Assembly: GCA_002633005.1 (NCBI GenBank)
Contig: NMRA01000152.1
Span: forward strand, 744,704-808,703
Source of the DNA: Phoronis australis
Taxonomy: Eukaryota > Phoronida > Phoronidae
Direction of reading: 5' to 3'
Length of the DNA stretch: 64,000 nt
Part shown: piece by piece, positions 36,009 to 49,138 of the stretch
Position numbering within the stretch: position 1 is the stretch's first letter
Layout: every line of letters begins with the position of its first letter
Notes under the pieces: model-generated
What the model saw: the letters and a program-made list of their open reading frames with translations, nothing else
Databases searched by the model: none
What the model was told of the DNA's origin: nothing
Made by a program: the position numbers and the translations under genes

Positions 36009-36175
36009 AACCGCTAGACAGTTACTGAACTGTACCCAGGTTCAATGGCTCTAAGAACCTCGCTAGAAAAGCAAGACTACGCGAGATATTGCAGTGTATT
36101 TTTCATAATGAGAATTCGTCATTTTGGCTATTGTTTGCAGCTAGAGCTACTGAACTCTACCTTCAGTTCTCGCTA
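36009..36175. mobile_element. Inverted, diverged CGTTCAGTA-family MITE
   Basis: On the minus strand it reads GCAATATCTCGCGTAGTCTT followed by GCTTTTCTAGCGAGGTTC, close to the interior of 8600-8729. GTTACTGAACTG near 36020 and GCTACTGAACTC near 36150 resemble the family's ends. Confidence 0.55.
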
Positions 36176-36179
36176 GGTT

Positions 36180-38626
36180 TAGCCTAGCAATGCATACGTC
36201 ATTGTAGGCCTACTTACCACGTTGCTTCAACACGAAAACTCAGCATTGAAAAGTTGTGTGTCATTTCAATGCTTTGCATCTATTCAAGTGCTGTCCATGA
36301 GAACAGAAACTTTACTCTACACTGATATTATTTTTGCCTACCACTTCCACCATGAAGAAAGCGAGGCTCCGAAAAGGGTGGCAAAACGCAAAATTGCAAG
36401 CTTATATTTTATCAATGGGATTATTTATTTACGGAAAATGGTGTCAAGAATTAAGTTTCGTCGAATTCTGAATGTATTTGTTTGTATTGATTTGATACAG
36501 GGATTGCAAACTTGTATCATATTTTACATTTTTGTGGATTTAAACTTCAGAATATGAACATCCAGCCAAAGGATATCTTCGGTCTTCGGGCGATCTCACA
36601 AAATATCTCAGATTTGACGACATGCTGTTTGGCTTCCGGCTGTCAGTGGGGCTCGGCTGGCTGACGTCTAACTGCTGTTCAGCCGGTGCCCACCTAGTGG
36701 TTGCACACAATATTTTCGCTTGCATGAATTCTATACTTTCTTGTAGATTCCAAAATTTATTTCAGAATCTGCTTATGATCTAAAAATGAATGTGTCTTCA
36801 CTTGAAAAGTATTGTGCAGTTATCATTTTGTTGTGGACGTCGATAAACCATCTTTACAGCAAGCACAATAATAAGTGGCTCATCAATCAGTAATTAATCT
36901 TCTTTTTTGTAACGAACCACCTTGACATGTTTCGAACAAACGATAACGAACGGCGTAGTCCAATCACATTTCATTCAGATGAAGATGTTGGTTATCAAAT
37001 GTACCCCCAAAGACAATCTCAAGATGGGCTTCTGTTATCTGCTCGAGTTGTGGTAGAACTGCACTGGTCCAAAGTCGACAGGACAGTCACCTCTGCGTCG
37101 ATCACAGAATCAGAATATAGTGTTTTATTACTTCAAGGTAGGGAATATTTTTCTTTTCATCTTCGCATGTTATCAGTGAACTCCATAAGGAAAGAAATAT
37201 TTTTAGGCTTAGCTCATTTTTCAGTTTCCTCGACACTTGGGATCCTAACTGAAATGGCTTTTCTTGTTTCCCCTTTATGATGTGGTCGAGAGTGTTGAAG
37301 TTTGTTTTGGAAGGATGTTGTTGCCCTGCATGTCTATAGGGTTTGATTTCATGTTTGATCTGATCTGGTATTTAATATCAGCTGTCATCGTCACTTTTAC
37401 AGTTCTTGACGTGTCGTGAAGGATAAGCACTGCGCAAAGTACACACTTTACAGGCTCTGTGCCAATTGACCCATACAACTTTTTGTAAAATGAACCCTGG
37501 GTTCCTGAAGTTTTGACTAGTGTGTAGGTATTATGTATAGCGCTTAGGTGTAGTCTACTCACTTATTTCGTTCAGGCACAGAGCTCTCTTCTTAAGAGTT
37601 GGTCATTTAAGATCCTGGTGCCCTGATTGTTAAATGATAAAAATGCAAAACTTGGTATAACCGAATGCTCCCGTACATTCCACTCAGAGCTTATCACGTC
37701 TCGAAATCAAACGGAAAACTGAAATGTAAAAATATCTGAGACACTGCTCATTGGTAGTAAAGGTACTCCAACTTGTGGACTGACAAGTTCACACCTTGAA
37801 CGAAATGCTTCCCCTTTCAAAGGCAACCTTTTCCCGTCTCAAATAGTTTACGAGACACGTAACGTTCTACTTCGTACGCTTTTTGTCAAGGGTATGATAC
37901 AGACTGCCGAATACATGCATATGGACATAAATAAGTCGCAGAGGAGACCGTGGAGCATATTTAATATATTTTAGTCGTAAAATTTTTACTAGTTTTACTA
38001 TTTCATATTCCTATCTGTAGGTAACTGCACGGCATTCGAGCATCTATTTGATTCCACTTCATATGCTTTCCTTAAATTAATTCGTTACAATATTCATCAC
38101 TTTCCACGTGAAAAAAAATTTCAGTTCGATTTGGAATACAACGATTAGATCCCTGCAAAGTTGCACTAATTTTTTTCCACCAAAATCATACTTGTATTTT
38201 GGAATAAGTTTAACTGAGTAGGCGATCCTTTCAGTAAGTAAAATTACGTCTTCGCTTGCCCCACAAATAGTTTCCAATAAGTTATATTTGTAAAAATTTG
38301 CGTTTTTAAAAAACTACTTTCTGTTCTCCTCACCAGTAAAGTTTTTAAAAATGTATCTCACTCCACCGAAAGAGCATTTTCAATGCTTTGTGTTTTTTGT
38401 TTTCTTTTCACTGGAGTAGTGAACACGTTGCGTTTTCAAACGGAAAGAGCTGTGATGGTGAGGTAAGAGATTGGAAACATAGGCCTATGGTAATTGGGCA
38501 ATTTTTCAAAATAAGACGTAATTCTTGCTCCCTCTGTGAGGAGTGGGTCAGGTGAAGTCTGTAACGCACACAAAAATTGAAACATCCGCTCAATACATGA
38601 CCCTATTTTAAATCTGTTGATTTCAG
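36180..38626. other. Intergenic sequence before the GH16 gene
   Basis: No exon with recognisable homology on either strand. The open frames here (for example near 36222-36557, 36927-37280 and 38077-38277) lack similarity I recognise and lie in AT-rich sequence. The 5' leader of the GH16 gene must end at the ATG at 38627, but a promoter was not recognised. Confidence 0.5.
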
Positions 38627-41600
38627 ATGCATCACTACCACTGGGTCTTCTTGATCAGCTTTCTGTGCACATTAGCGCACGTGGAGTGTGCTACCTTAGA
38701 TTTCATCCCAGATTCTGAACCTCCCATTCAGATTACATTGGTGTCTCCTGGAGGGATAAAATTCCAAATGACTGGTAAAAATTTAACTCTGACATGTGAT
38801 CTAGCAAATGTGATTTGATAAAAACTATGTCAAGTATGTCTAAGTATGCATGATGACTCAGCATGATGTCTGCTCGGCCTTATTCATTGCGCATGCAGGT
38901 TTTCGTGTAATTTGGGAAATTTGTAATTTAAAAAATACGAGCCATGTTACCCTAGTATTAACTGTTCAGAGGACTTTCAGTTATAGTTGAAGAATATAAT
39001 TTCGTCGCATAGTCTTGCTTGGACAAATCTTTGAAAAGGAAATATGCAGACCCAGTTACAACTATTGTCGTTTTCTATTTTTCAGGTGATGTAGGCCACG
39101 TAGGTTATTTCCATGTTCATTTTAACGTTAACAAACCACTCCATGGTGTTGCGTCGGGAGATTTCAATAGTCCTAATATTAACGCAGCAGGTACGAATTT
39201 GTCAATTGAACATATGTCAAAACTTTATTTCAGTCGAGACCTCGTTAGTTTAATTACTATTATTGTTCACTTCTTTTACANAAAATTGATAAGGATTCCA
39301 AAGCCAGTTTTGTCCTCCAGATACTAAAAACGACTTTCCCACCCAGTTCTCTGAAACCAAGTAATGCTCTGTATCCTTCAAGAACTCTCTAAAGTTTGAA
39401 GGAAATTTTGAAAACTCCTTTCAAAGTCTGCTCAACGGGCAAGCGTGACCTACGCTTGTAGCGAATTACACGACAATTGTGAGAAACGATCACCCACCAC
39501 GGACCATAATGTCCAATCTCTGACATACGGAGTATGAGTTTTATTAATTCCTGCCTTTCATATGGACGATTGACGCCAATGATGCATTAGCAGGTGACAG
39601 AAAGAGGATTGGTTGAAATCATCAAAGGGTTTAGTATCCTTTTAATCGAAGTTCACTAAGCAAGTGCTTTTTGTTTTGGGCATTATTTTTTTCTCTGAAC
39701 GTCGCCAATGTGTAATTAAAGGCCTTCATAAAATGTGCTTTGCGTTGATGACTTTACCCTCCGAGTTATTCAACTGAACTAACTGATAAACTACAGTAGT
39801 TGTGAAAGTTGTTTTGAGAACAACAACAACAACAGCAGCAACAAGTTATTCGATTTGTCAACAGAGACCACGACCACATCGACTACAAAAGACACTACGA
39901 CTGCAGTTACAACTCCAGAGAAGTCAAGTACAGAGACGTCTCCCGTCACCACTTCGAAGTCAAACACCACGCACCCCGTACCGCCTAAACCAACTCCAAA
40001 GCCGGAAGAGTGTACATCCTACCCATGTCTTATATTTGAAGATAATTTTGATACGCTGAATTTTTCCACGTGGGAGCACGAGATCACTGCGAGTGGCGGC
40101 GGTGTAAGTCGTCTGCAGCGCTTGCAAGCGCGGGAAAGTTATCGTCCCATACTTAATTCACCACGTTAATAATTAAGTTAAGCTGTTAAAAATGGTTAAC
40201 TTACTCGCGTAATTTACGTGCGTCGGAAACATCCACGCTTTGACCATGTACCTACTACATGCATAGCTGACACCGTTCCGTCAAAGCTGTGAACTTTTGA
40301 TTAGCGTAGACCATTTACCGCTATAAAATCAGTTTCCACTTGTTACTCCCTCAGACGAGAAGTGGTTTCTGTGCTTGGAAAAAACTGACGGTTCACAACT
40401 GGTGTTAGGCTTAGTAACACATTCACGAAGGACCCCGTCCCGCCTCAACAACTTCTTTGAGCCTGGCCTGATCCAATGGCTAACTGCTATTTCTTTTTAT
40501 AAACAAAACCACTTATCATCTGAGTGAGGTACCAGGTGGGACCAGTTTCATAGCAGCAATTTGAATAAGGAACTACTTAAGACCGCCTATTTCATAACTG
40601 CAGAAATGGTCTAAATCAAAAATTGATTTCTTACGAAAGGCGGGCTTATAACTGCAGTTGTAAGTGTTCAAAAGTCGTATTTCATTTTCCTATATTTTCA
40701 GAATTGGGAATTTGAGTACTACGTCAACAACCGTTCAAATTCGTACGCCAGGAATGGCAACTTGCACATCAAACCTGTAAGTACACGTAACTTAACTTGA
40801 TATCCGCAATTTACCTCTCGTAACTGTATAAAATACATGGAGATGCTTTCACTGAACAAATGGATGTTGATTGATCTTGTAAACAACACTCACTGGCAGG
40901 TAGTTCAAACAAGTTTCTTTTTATTCGTTGATCTTTTTACCCGCGATAGATTATAGATTCTTCTGTCACGGGTACCAGAGATGCTTGGGATATGAGATTT
41001 GTGGTGCATCATTCAGCGGACCTCAGTGTTGGCTGGAAATATGGGTGAATCCATTGGTTGGTTTCGAATTCGGCGCTTTCATATCTAAACGTCTTCCCAC
41101 AATCCATAGATTTTAATATAAGGTCTGATCTGTCTGTAGTCAAAATTTGAAATACACAACATAGTGTAAATAACGCAATACTGCTGTTACTGTGTTTTAG
41201 TTCTTTCGTAACATTCATTGTTGGAGAGTTTGAAGTGTTGAAGGTTAATGAAAAGACAGCGGCCCAGGAGTTCATGAAATTGATCAAACCCAGTGAAAGG
41301 GACATGATCATATTTGCCCCAGAAAAACGCTATTTTGTGTCTACGTGTATAGTTAAACGGGATAAACCTCCTGGAATTATTAGCTTTGACCAGAGCTAGA
41401 AAGTACCAGAATCCGTTTTTGTGATTTTATTACAAATTGACAGTTCTGTGCTATGTAACCCGTGGGATATTTTGTTCAGAGCGTTCAGGTTCTACTGTGG
41501 AGTTAATTAGTTTGATTCTCCGATACTCTAAATTTCTGTGAAATCACTTTACTGGCCAGGAATGCCCCTTTAAATTGCATTTTGTAAAAAAGAAAATTTC

Positions 41601-44600
41601 CATAGTGAAGCAGTTGAGAATCCCCTTGTTGAACACGCCCAAAAATAAATAGCACATCCGGTAGACGGTGTCAATTGAAAGTGAAATTGGCTTTATAGTC
41701 TTCAATTGTTGTGGTATTATGGTAACTAGTTCTGAACACCAAAGTCGAGTTGCAAACACGAAATTCTGTCTTTACAGACACTCACTTCGGATAGATATGG
41801 TGAGACTTTCCTTTCTTCAGGAACACTGGATTTGTGGGGTAAGAGTTTAGTTTATTAGCTCATGAAACCACATTATGACAGTTTTTGATTCCTCGATGAT
41901 CACAGAAGCGTATTATTAATCAATATTTACCAATGCGTTCATGTTACCCCGTTCTTTTCTAAAATGTGTGCGATTGTTTGCGCAAGTTTTGCTTAATATA
42001 AATTTCGAGCTAGAACTGATATTTGAAAGTAAGCATGACCAGAGACCTTGTTTAAGGAAATATTCAGCATGACGTCATTTTGAAGTCATTGTGACGTTTT
42101 GGACCAAGTGTGACACGGCATGACTATTCTACACCAAAATTGTCTGAAAACACGGCACTGTTGTCTCTTAGCTTATTTATTGGACATTCTCTCGAACTTC
42201 CGGGTATACTCCTTCATCCTCCAATTAAAAGGTTATCTAGGACCCTAACAAACGACCCCAAATCTAAGTCAAATATCGAAAGAACTATTCTTTGTCAACC
42301 ATTGAAAGTACATTTTTTCTGAGAGGGGAAAGAACGAGGATTCTAAAAATATGCTTCTTACTACTGTGTCTTGTCTTTATTTTATTATTGTCACGGGACC
42401 ACAGACTCAGTAGTAACAAGCATATTTTTAGAATCGTCGATCATTTTCTTTTTAAGAAAATAAGTTACTTTTAATGGTTGACGAAGCATAGTTTTTTCAG
42501 ATTTGACTTAAAGTTGAGGCCTTTATTAAGGTCCTAGATAACCTTAGCAACCATCATGTAGCAAATATCCAAGAAAAATTTCAAAATATCTAAAATGTTT
42601 GCTATATATAGAGACTGATTATGACTGAGACAAAGAGAATCGGTGAAAGTATAGGTTTACCGAGAGTTTGCGCGAAGGTGTGCAATGAAGTATGAAACAT
42701 AACAGCACTAGTGTCAACCAATTTCAAATACTTACGAAACGTAATAGCCATTATTAAGGCTTGGACATTCGTTCATATGTCTAAATTTGGGGACGCAAAC
42801 GTAGTGACTTAATGCTTTGAGAATTTAGATGAAAAATCGGTCACCACTGGGAAGTCCAAACATTGTCAGATTTAGATTCCGCTATAGGCATTCCGATTAG
42901 CTTCGCCACGCACGTTCACCAAAACAGCCAACGTCAGTGTCCTTTATACGACAGGTGGCCAGCCTGCAGATCAGTGTACCTCAGAAGCATTCTATGGGTG
43001 TTTTCGGCAAGGAACTGGAGCAACATTCATCAATCCCATCCAATCCGCTAGACTGCGCAGTGTTCGCTCATTCAACTTCAAGTATGGAAAGATCGAAGCC
43101 AGAGCCAAAATGCCAATTGGAGACTGGATTTGGCCAGGTACATAACCATAAATCGTAGATTCCGTACATTATGTTTTAGAAAGGAGCTAGCGTTCAAGGT
43201 TAAGTATCATTTCCAGTGTTGTAGCGGTTGCCATTTATGCATAGAACTAGGAAGAGGCTTCATGATAGAACTGAACTCAGTAAGTTACCTGCCAAGTCAT
43301 AGACATAGTGATCGCGTTATCTTTCACTCACTAGGAGTAGGCTACGTAGCGTTTTTTCTTAACACTCCGATTTTTTCGTGTACACAGCTTCCGGCCCGAT
43401 TGTCGTAAGTGACCTTTTCGGACCAAGAAATGTCGGATCGAACACACATCCACACCAACTCCAATTAGCCGTATACGACAATCGTACATGTATATGAAAA
43501 ATCTGAGTGCGTAGACAAGTCTTATAGAAGTTCCCCTGAGTTTAATTCTTTCGCTCTTTTGGTAAGTGTGCTGCGTACCTTGACTTTTGGTTCAATAGAT
43601 GTTTATTTCTCATTGCTTTTTCAGCCATTTGGATGTTGCCAACAAGACAAGAGTATGGATTGTGGCCAGCCTCAGGAGAAATTGACCTTGTCGAAACCAG
43701 AGGTGAAATCATAACTCCGGTTGTTTCTCTATTTGTTTGCTTAGGTTTGATTTGTGCTTGCTCCGGATTTTTTAATTTTGTGAAAACCTTTCTACCGTAA
43801 TGCAGTGGTGACACTCGTGCCAGTGTCCTCATTATTCATATTGCAATGTCCTCATAAGCATTTCGAATTCAGATTATTACAAAAATGTGTAAATCTTGTT
43901 TCATATGTCTTCCTTGGTAGTTGGATATTTGATGAACGTTTTTCTTGGTCAGTGATCGGGGTCTATAGTCTGAGCAATAAAAGCCGACTAAACTTTCTAG
44001 TACTGTTTGTGTTATGTCTTTGACAGGCAATCGCGACCTAAAGGACAACAAAGGCAACCAAATTGGAGTAAAGAACGCAGGGCAAACGTTGCACTGGGGA
44101 CCCTTCTGGCCTGCCAACTTCTTTGAGAAAACCCACGTGGCAAAGTAAGCCAGTGCGTCGCCCAGCGAACCCAATACTAGGGAAAAGTTCGCTGGCGTCT
44201 AGTATACATGTCTGTTCTACCGTTTATGATAAACAGAATACACGTACATGTAAGTAGTCACTTGGAACAGCGATGACTGCATCTATAACACCGGGGTACC
44301 GAATGACGGCGATCACACGGCGGAAAGGAATTAGAATATTAAGCGGGGGACTTAGAACGAACATTACTCAGGTTTCTATTTCTAATGTTCCAGGGACGCA
44401 ACGTCTGGAACGTTTGCCTCTGACTTCCACACGTTTGGAGCCGAATGGGATGAAGACCACCTCAGGTAAACACAGTAGCATCAGGCACAGTTTTCCTGTA
44501 GTGCCTGCTGAATAAATTCTGGCTTTCGTGTCGCTTATTTCTTTTATTGATTTCAGTCCAGAAGCACTGTATGTAGGGACAGCATGCCGCAAGCCACTTG

Positions 44601-45924
44601 ATGCCTCTCACATTTGATGTCTTGGTCAGGGTAAAGTTACGATCGGAAATAAAGACGCTGACTTACTTAACGAAAGCGTTTGACTGAGTGTATTTCATAT
44701 TTCGTTTTCTATGAGGCAATTGATCACAATGTACCAAAAACCAGAAGAATGCGCAAGTAAAACAAACGGAAATTTTCATTTGAAACACACATTCAAATTA
44801 CTTCATACTCTGTAGGTCTATTTTCTTCCATTTAAGTGGTCTTGAATGTATTTTTGGTCGATTTTGTTACTCAGGACTGATTGCGAATATATTTAAGCTT
44901 TTTCATCGATGGACAAGAAACTTTAAAAGTGGATCCTGGAAAAAATGGTTTCTGGGACTTCGGCAAGATACACGACTTCTGTCCAAAATGTGACAACCCG
45001 TGGAACCAAACAAACAGCAATAAAATGGCACCGTTTGACCGAGAGGTGAGATTCTAAAACTACGAACATTGTGGCATGGAAGTTTATCAATGTCCCTCGT
45101 TAGGGAGCCTTCTTCCGTATTGACCAAACTTTCGGTGCTTTAACGGCGAGTTCTTCAGAAAAATAGAGGGGCAGGTGTGATAACAGTCTACGTGAGGCAA
45201 AGATGCAAACCTATTCCAAAAGCTACGAGAAAATCCCGGCCATGATGGCTATTAAAACTCTTTAGTACAGCTGGGAACCGGAACTGGTTCCTAGAGTACA
45301 GCTAACAATTCAACACCTCATTCAAGTGACCCTTTTCAATACCTGACTCGAAAATTGGCAAATTTTAATACCTAATGAAAATGACACATAAAGAATCCTA
45401 CTGAACAATCATCAATTATGATAGATATTTCAAAGAAAATCAAGACGATATTCAATAAAAGCTGTCAGCGCAAAAATTCGAACCATGGGAGAACCCCTTC
45501 CGGTCTGCACAAATCGATATACAACATAAGAGCCATTTGGCATGTTTGTGTAACGCAGTAATTCGCATTTTAAAACTTGAAGAATACTATTTGGTAGACA
45601 TCATATAACATTTTTGAAATGTTAAATTGTTTCATATTATGTTTTTTACAACTTAGTGATTCCCTTCCATTCATGATTTTTTTGATGTTTTGGCAGTTTT
45701 ATATAATTCTGAACGTGGCAGTTGGTGGTACCAATGGATTTTTCCCGGACGATGCAGTCAACGCAGGTTCTCCCAAGCCGTGGACCAATAAAGAACAAAA
45801 CGCGTTCCGAGATTTCTGGAACGGAAGAGGTCAGTGGTACCCCACTTGGAACCCCACCAAGAACAACGGTGAAGATGCGGCAATGAAGGTTGATTACATC
45901 AGAGTATGGAAGCTGAAACCTTGA
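38627..45924 (+). CDS. GH16 beta-1,3-glucanase / glucan-binding protein (GNBP/LGBP-like), secreted, 11 exons
   Basis: Exons 38627-38774, 39086-39190, 39865-40103, 40702-40776, 41778-41838, 42970-43137, 43625-43702, 44027-44144, 44394-44465, 44898-45045, 45697-45924 total 1440 bases: 479 residues plus stop, all in frame. Residues 1-22 are a signal peptide. About 25-85 recall a short CBM39-like module (SPGGIKFQM; FHVHFNVNKPLHG). A Thr/Ser/Pro-rich linker follows (about 85-135). The GH16 domain starts at LIFEDNFDTLNFSTWEHE and holds LWDQCTSEAFYGCFRQGTG, FKYGKIEARAKMP, WPAIWMLP, the catalytic motif GEIDLVE with both acidic residues, HWGPFWP, FGAEWDEDH and VDYIRVWKL at the end. Insect GNBPs have lost the catalytic glutamates, but these are kept, so I infer an active laminarinase that digests algal or fungal beta-1,3-glucan or senses it in immunity. 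An N base lies in the second intron. Confidence 0.93.
39281..39281. other. Ambiguous base N
   Basis: A single N in the second GH16 intron. The open frame that crosses it is not coding. Confidence 0.99.
42068..42120. repeat. Fragment related to the MITE at 32372-32498
   Basis: Shares CATGACGTCATT and TTGTGACGTTTTGGACC with the interior of the 32372 element. The ends are not preserved. It lies in a GH16 intron about 100 bases before the foldback element. Confidence 0.4.
42229..42545. mobile_element. Foldback element with arms of about 125 bp
   Basis: The left arm starts AAGGTTATCTAGGACC and the right arm ends GGTCCTAGATAACCTT. The pairing runs, with mismatches and small indels, through TAAGTCAAAT, TCGTCAACCATT-like and GATTCTAAAAATATGCTT, and ends around CTTACTACTG and CAGTAGTAA. 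About 70 bases separate the arms. The total is 317 bp. It has no coding capacity. GH16 intron between 41838 and 42970. Confidence 0.8.
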
Positions 45925-48569
45925 TCAACGGACGAATTATACACTGATAGAACCCAGTATTGACTGTAAAGCATGAAATTTGAGCATGGTGCAAAACGAC
46001 TAATCGGTTGTTGAAAACAAAATATAATTAGCTTTTACTATAGTAAATCGTCACTGAGAAGTGTGCGTGTGTTCATGTGTGTGCGTGTGCGTGCGCGTGT
46101 GCGGTTTGTTTGACGTGTGCTGGTGTTTCTGTATCATCAACTCTGAGTCGATCAGTAGATTTACGTCGACGTTTTGAAAGCAGTCATGGAATGTCCCCCT
46201 CCCAGAAGTGCGAAGAGGGAGAGTTCGTGTTTATAGGAGACGACCGGAAACCAGGAATACATCTACGTGTATTTAGCCCTATCGGTACTCCATCGAAAAT
46301 CCCCCAAGAATTTAAGACTAATACAAACGTTTGACCATCATAATGCGTGTGTCTTCCAAAAGACAAGTTCGACAAAGGAATGGCTCTCCGCAGTCGGTTG
46401 GCCGTGCATCACGTGTGGGTAAATCATACTTGGCAATTCGTCCCGTTTTTGGCAGAACCGTCCCACTTTCTGAAGCCGCGTTCCGCCAGCGTGCCGCAAC
46501 AACATAAGAATAACTTGCTTTTTTAGTTGACATGCGCCTCAATATTTACATGTATATGCCCAAACCGGTTTGTTTGTGCTTGGCTGCCGGGATATTTTCG
46601 TGCACACCATTTACTCCTAGATCCATTTCACGGAAAAGAACGTCGTCAGTGCGATGTTTGTGGATGTTCTGATTTCCCGTTGCGTTGTTCGATCATATCC
46701 AGATTTTCCACATTCTGGAGTGTTTGCAAGTATGGGAAATGATTTGAATTTAAATGCCATGGAATCAACTTGTGACGAGAAATCTTCGTATAGAGCGAAA
46801 GCGTTGAATTCTCTATCACATTGCAACATTCTAACTTCACCGACAATTTACTTTAGTAACCGCCACCTATACTGCACTGCGATAGAGTGCCACAACCGCG
46901 TACGCTTGTTATCTCTATACTCTCGTACCCGCGGAACTCTATCAGCAAAGTAACCTACTGATTTTCTAGCGTGATTTCTCTGTCTATGAAAGCACCCCTG
47001 TAATTGTTTTGTAATGAGTATTATACCGGTAAGACAAATATGTGCGAGGCTTCTTTTCAGAGCTTTGATCAGCATAAAATCGTCTTCATCCTTATACACG
47101 AGTTAGAACCACCTGAAACGCTATAGTCCGAAAATATTCCATTTCCAGGGATAACCGTTGAAACCAACTTGGGTTTTCTGTTTTAACTTTCCATGACAGT
47201 AAAGTTCTTTCAAAACATTAAAACCAACCAACACAAGGCTAGTTACGTTGCAGTATTTTCACACTAGAGGGCATAAGCTATCAGCTCAGTTGTGGTTCAC
47301 TTGCTGCACTGTAGTTCAGCTATTCTTCTGCCGTGGCCCGTGCTACTCATTCGATGCAGACGTATTCGTTAGTTCATGTAAAATGTTATCGTGTGCATAT
47401 AAAAAAGAAACCATTATGTTTGCACCGGGACTTAGATTTGGGGATCGCCAGAACAAAATCGTGATTAAAATCATTCGATTGCGTCTGCTGGAAATGCCTT
47501 TTGTTTGGGAAGACACTTCGTCTAAGTTGTTATTGGTTTCTATGAGTACATAGTTCTTTTTTCATGAAGTTCCTGAGGGCTTCGATGAAAAGCAGTGTGA
47601 ACTTGATGGGGCAACCCTCATTGTAAATATCACAGTAATAAATAATAAATGAATAAATAAACGAAATTAAACCCGTCTTTTCAATGTCTTGATTTTGGTC
47701 GCTAGGCGTTATACAAGTAAACTCAAATGGCGTTCCTTCCGGGCTGTGGAAGCACAACTAAAGTTCCTTGTGAAGTCAGGCGAGGTTCATAAAATTTACA
47801 GCGTTCTGTCGTTCAGCTACTTTTCCAGAGGGGAGGGGTTCTGAACGTGCGATAACATCTGGCTTCTTCGTTAACTCAGGACAACCTATTGTCCCGTATG
47901 ACACCAAGGCCAATTAGATCTTCCAGGCTTCACTGGGTTACTGAAACCTTAGGTGGCAGAATAGATTGTCTTAACTTCGGTTGTAGTTGGGCGATTTTGG
48001 TGATTCAAAAACTAAACATGACGGAGCCATTTGACAAGAAATTCAGAAATGCTATTGGTTTATGTTCAAATATGTCATAACATAAAATTTCATTTTTAGC
48101 AGCACAGCCCAGTCAGGCTGATACGAGTGGTCGAAGATTAGAACAATTATCGAACAAAGAAAGCCGGCGCTCAAACCATAAATGCCTGAGTGGAGTTAGT
48201 CAGTCGTGTAAGGTGTTGGCTAAGGGGTAAACTTCCCAACTTGTTGTTGGCATAGAATCGAACACTATTAGGAGCAACGGGAAACGCTGTAATGCTTAAA
48301 AAAAAACAGCGAAAAGTCGTTCGAGGCCTAGTGATAACTTTTAAACTGAGTCGTAGCTAACACTCAATTTAGTATTGGTAATGTGGCCTCAATAAAACCC
48401 TTTTGGACAAAACGCACGGGTTTAATGCTGCTGTTTTTGCCGGCGATGATCTGTCACGGATACGCCGGGAAATTCAGGGAGCCGGGGGTGTGTAGAACTG
48501 GATAAAGCATGTTCGCACTGACGAAAACAGCGATTTTTAAGTTGTGTGTAGACCGTTTCATTTGTGTTT
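45925..48569. other. Intergenic sequence between GH16 and the TIMM22 promoter region
   Basis: Holds a short GT/GC-rich stretch at about 46060-46105 and otherwise unremarkable AT-rich sequence. No exon with recognisable homology was found. Confidence 0.5.
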
Positions 48570-48890
48570 CAGTGCAGTCATGCGGACATCACGCGGCCCG
48601 GGAGTCCCGGCCTGGCCGCCGAGCCAGAGAACTTCCGAACGGCCGGCGTTCAGTGCACAGCCGTGCAAGAGGGATACTCAGATATCGTTTTGTCAGCCAA
48701 CGACTGAAGGAGGAGCAGACTGAGCAAAGAGACGCGAAAAACGTTGCGGGCGTAATAGGGGAATAGCGTGCCCGGCGCCGGTCTGCCGGCCGCGTCATAC
48801 ACGGCGGCGTCGCGCTGCTGCGGCGTCAGTCGCCGTGAGCGCCTGACGCCGCCGAGGAAGGCCGCCGGACGGTGAAGGCATTTTATCATC
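48570..48890. promoter_or_regulatory. GC- and CpG-rich island upstream of TIMM22
   Basis: About 320 bases with many CG dinucleotides (GCGGCCCGGGAGTCCCGG; GGCGGCGTCGCGCTGCTG), in sharp contrast to the AT-rich surroundings. It lies 250-570 bases before the TIMM22 start codon. It contains a perfect 10-bp hairpin, GCGGCGTCAG with CTGACGCCGC (48820-48829 and 48843-48852). I infer an unmethylated-promoter-like island. The open frames across it lack homology and look like GC-rich chance frames, although a 5' non-coding exon cannot be excluded. Confidence 0.45.
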
Positions 48891-49138
48891 CCGGCAGCAA
48901 CCCGATGCTAGGCTTAGGCATAACCTCAATTTTCGTAAATATTTTTCAGTAAATTTAGATTGACACTAGACAGACGTTTTCCCTTCTCTATGACTATTAC
49001 AATCCACGCTACTCACACGGAGCCATTGTCACTTCAGTGCTGCAACTACAAGTTCACGCAAAACACTTCAGTGAAAAATTCTGAATTAAAATCCGCGTGA
49101 TGGCGTGAAGGTCTACCGGTAGAGGCGTTGACATCAAG

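Noticed and set aside
39019-39327. 102-codon open frame crossing the N at 39281
   Set aside because: Only 39086-39190 inside it is a real GH16 exon. The rest is intron on both sides.
42863-42969. Upstream part of the open frame as GH16 coding sequence
   Set aside because: It is in a different frame from the conserved YGCFRQGTG segment. The CTGCAG acceptor at 42969 gives a clean in-frame join.
48509-48889. Arg-rich open frames in the GC-rich island
   Set aside because: They lie on both strands and overlap, have no homology, and are expected by chance in GC-rich DNA with few stops.
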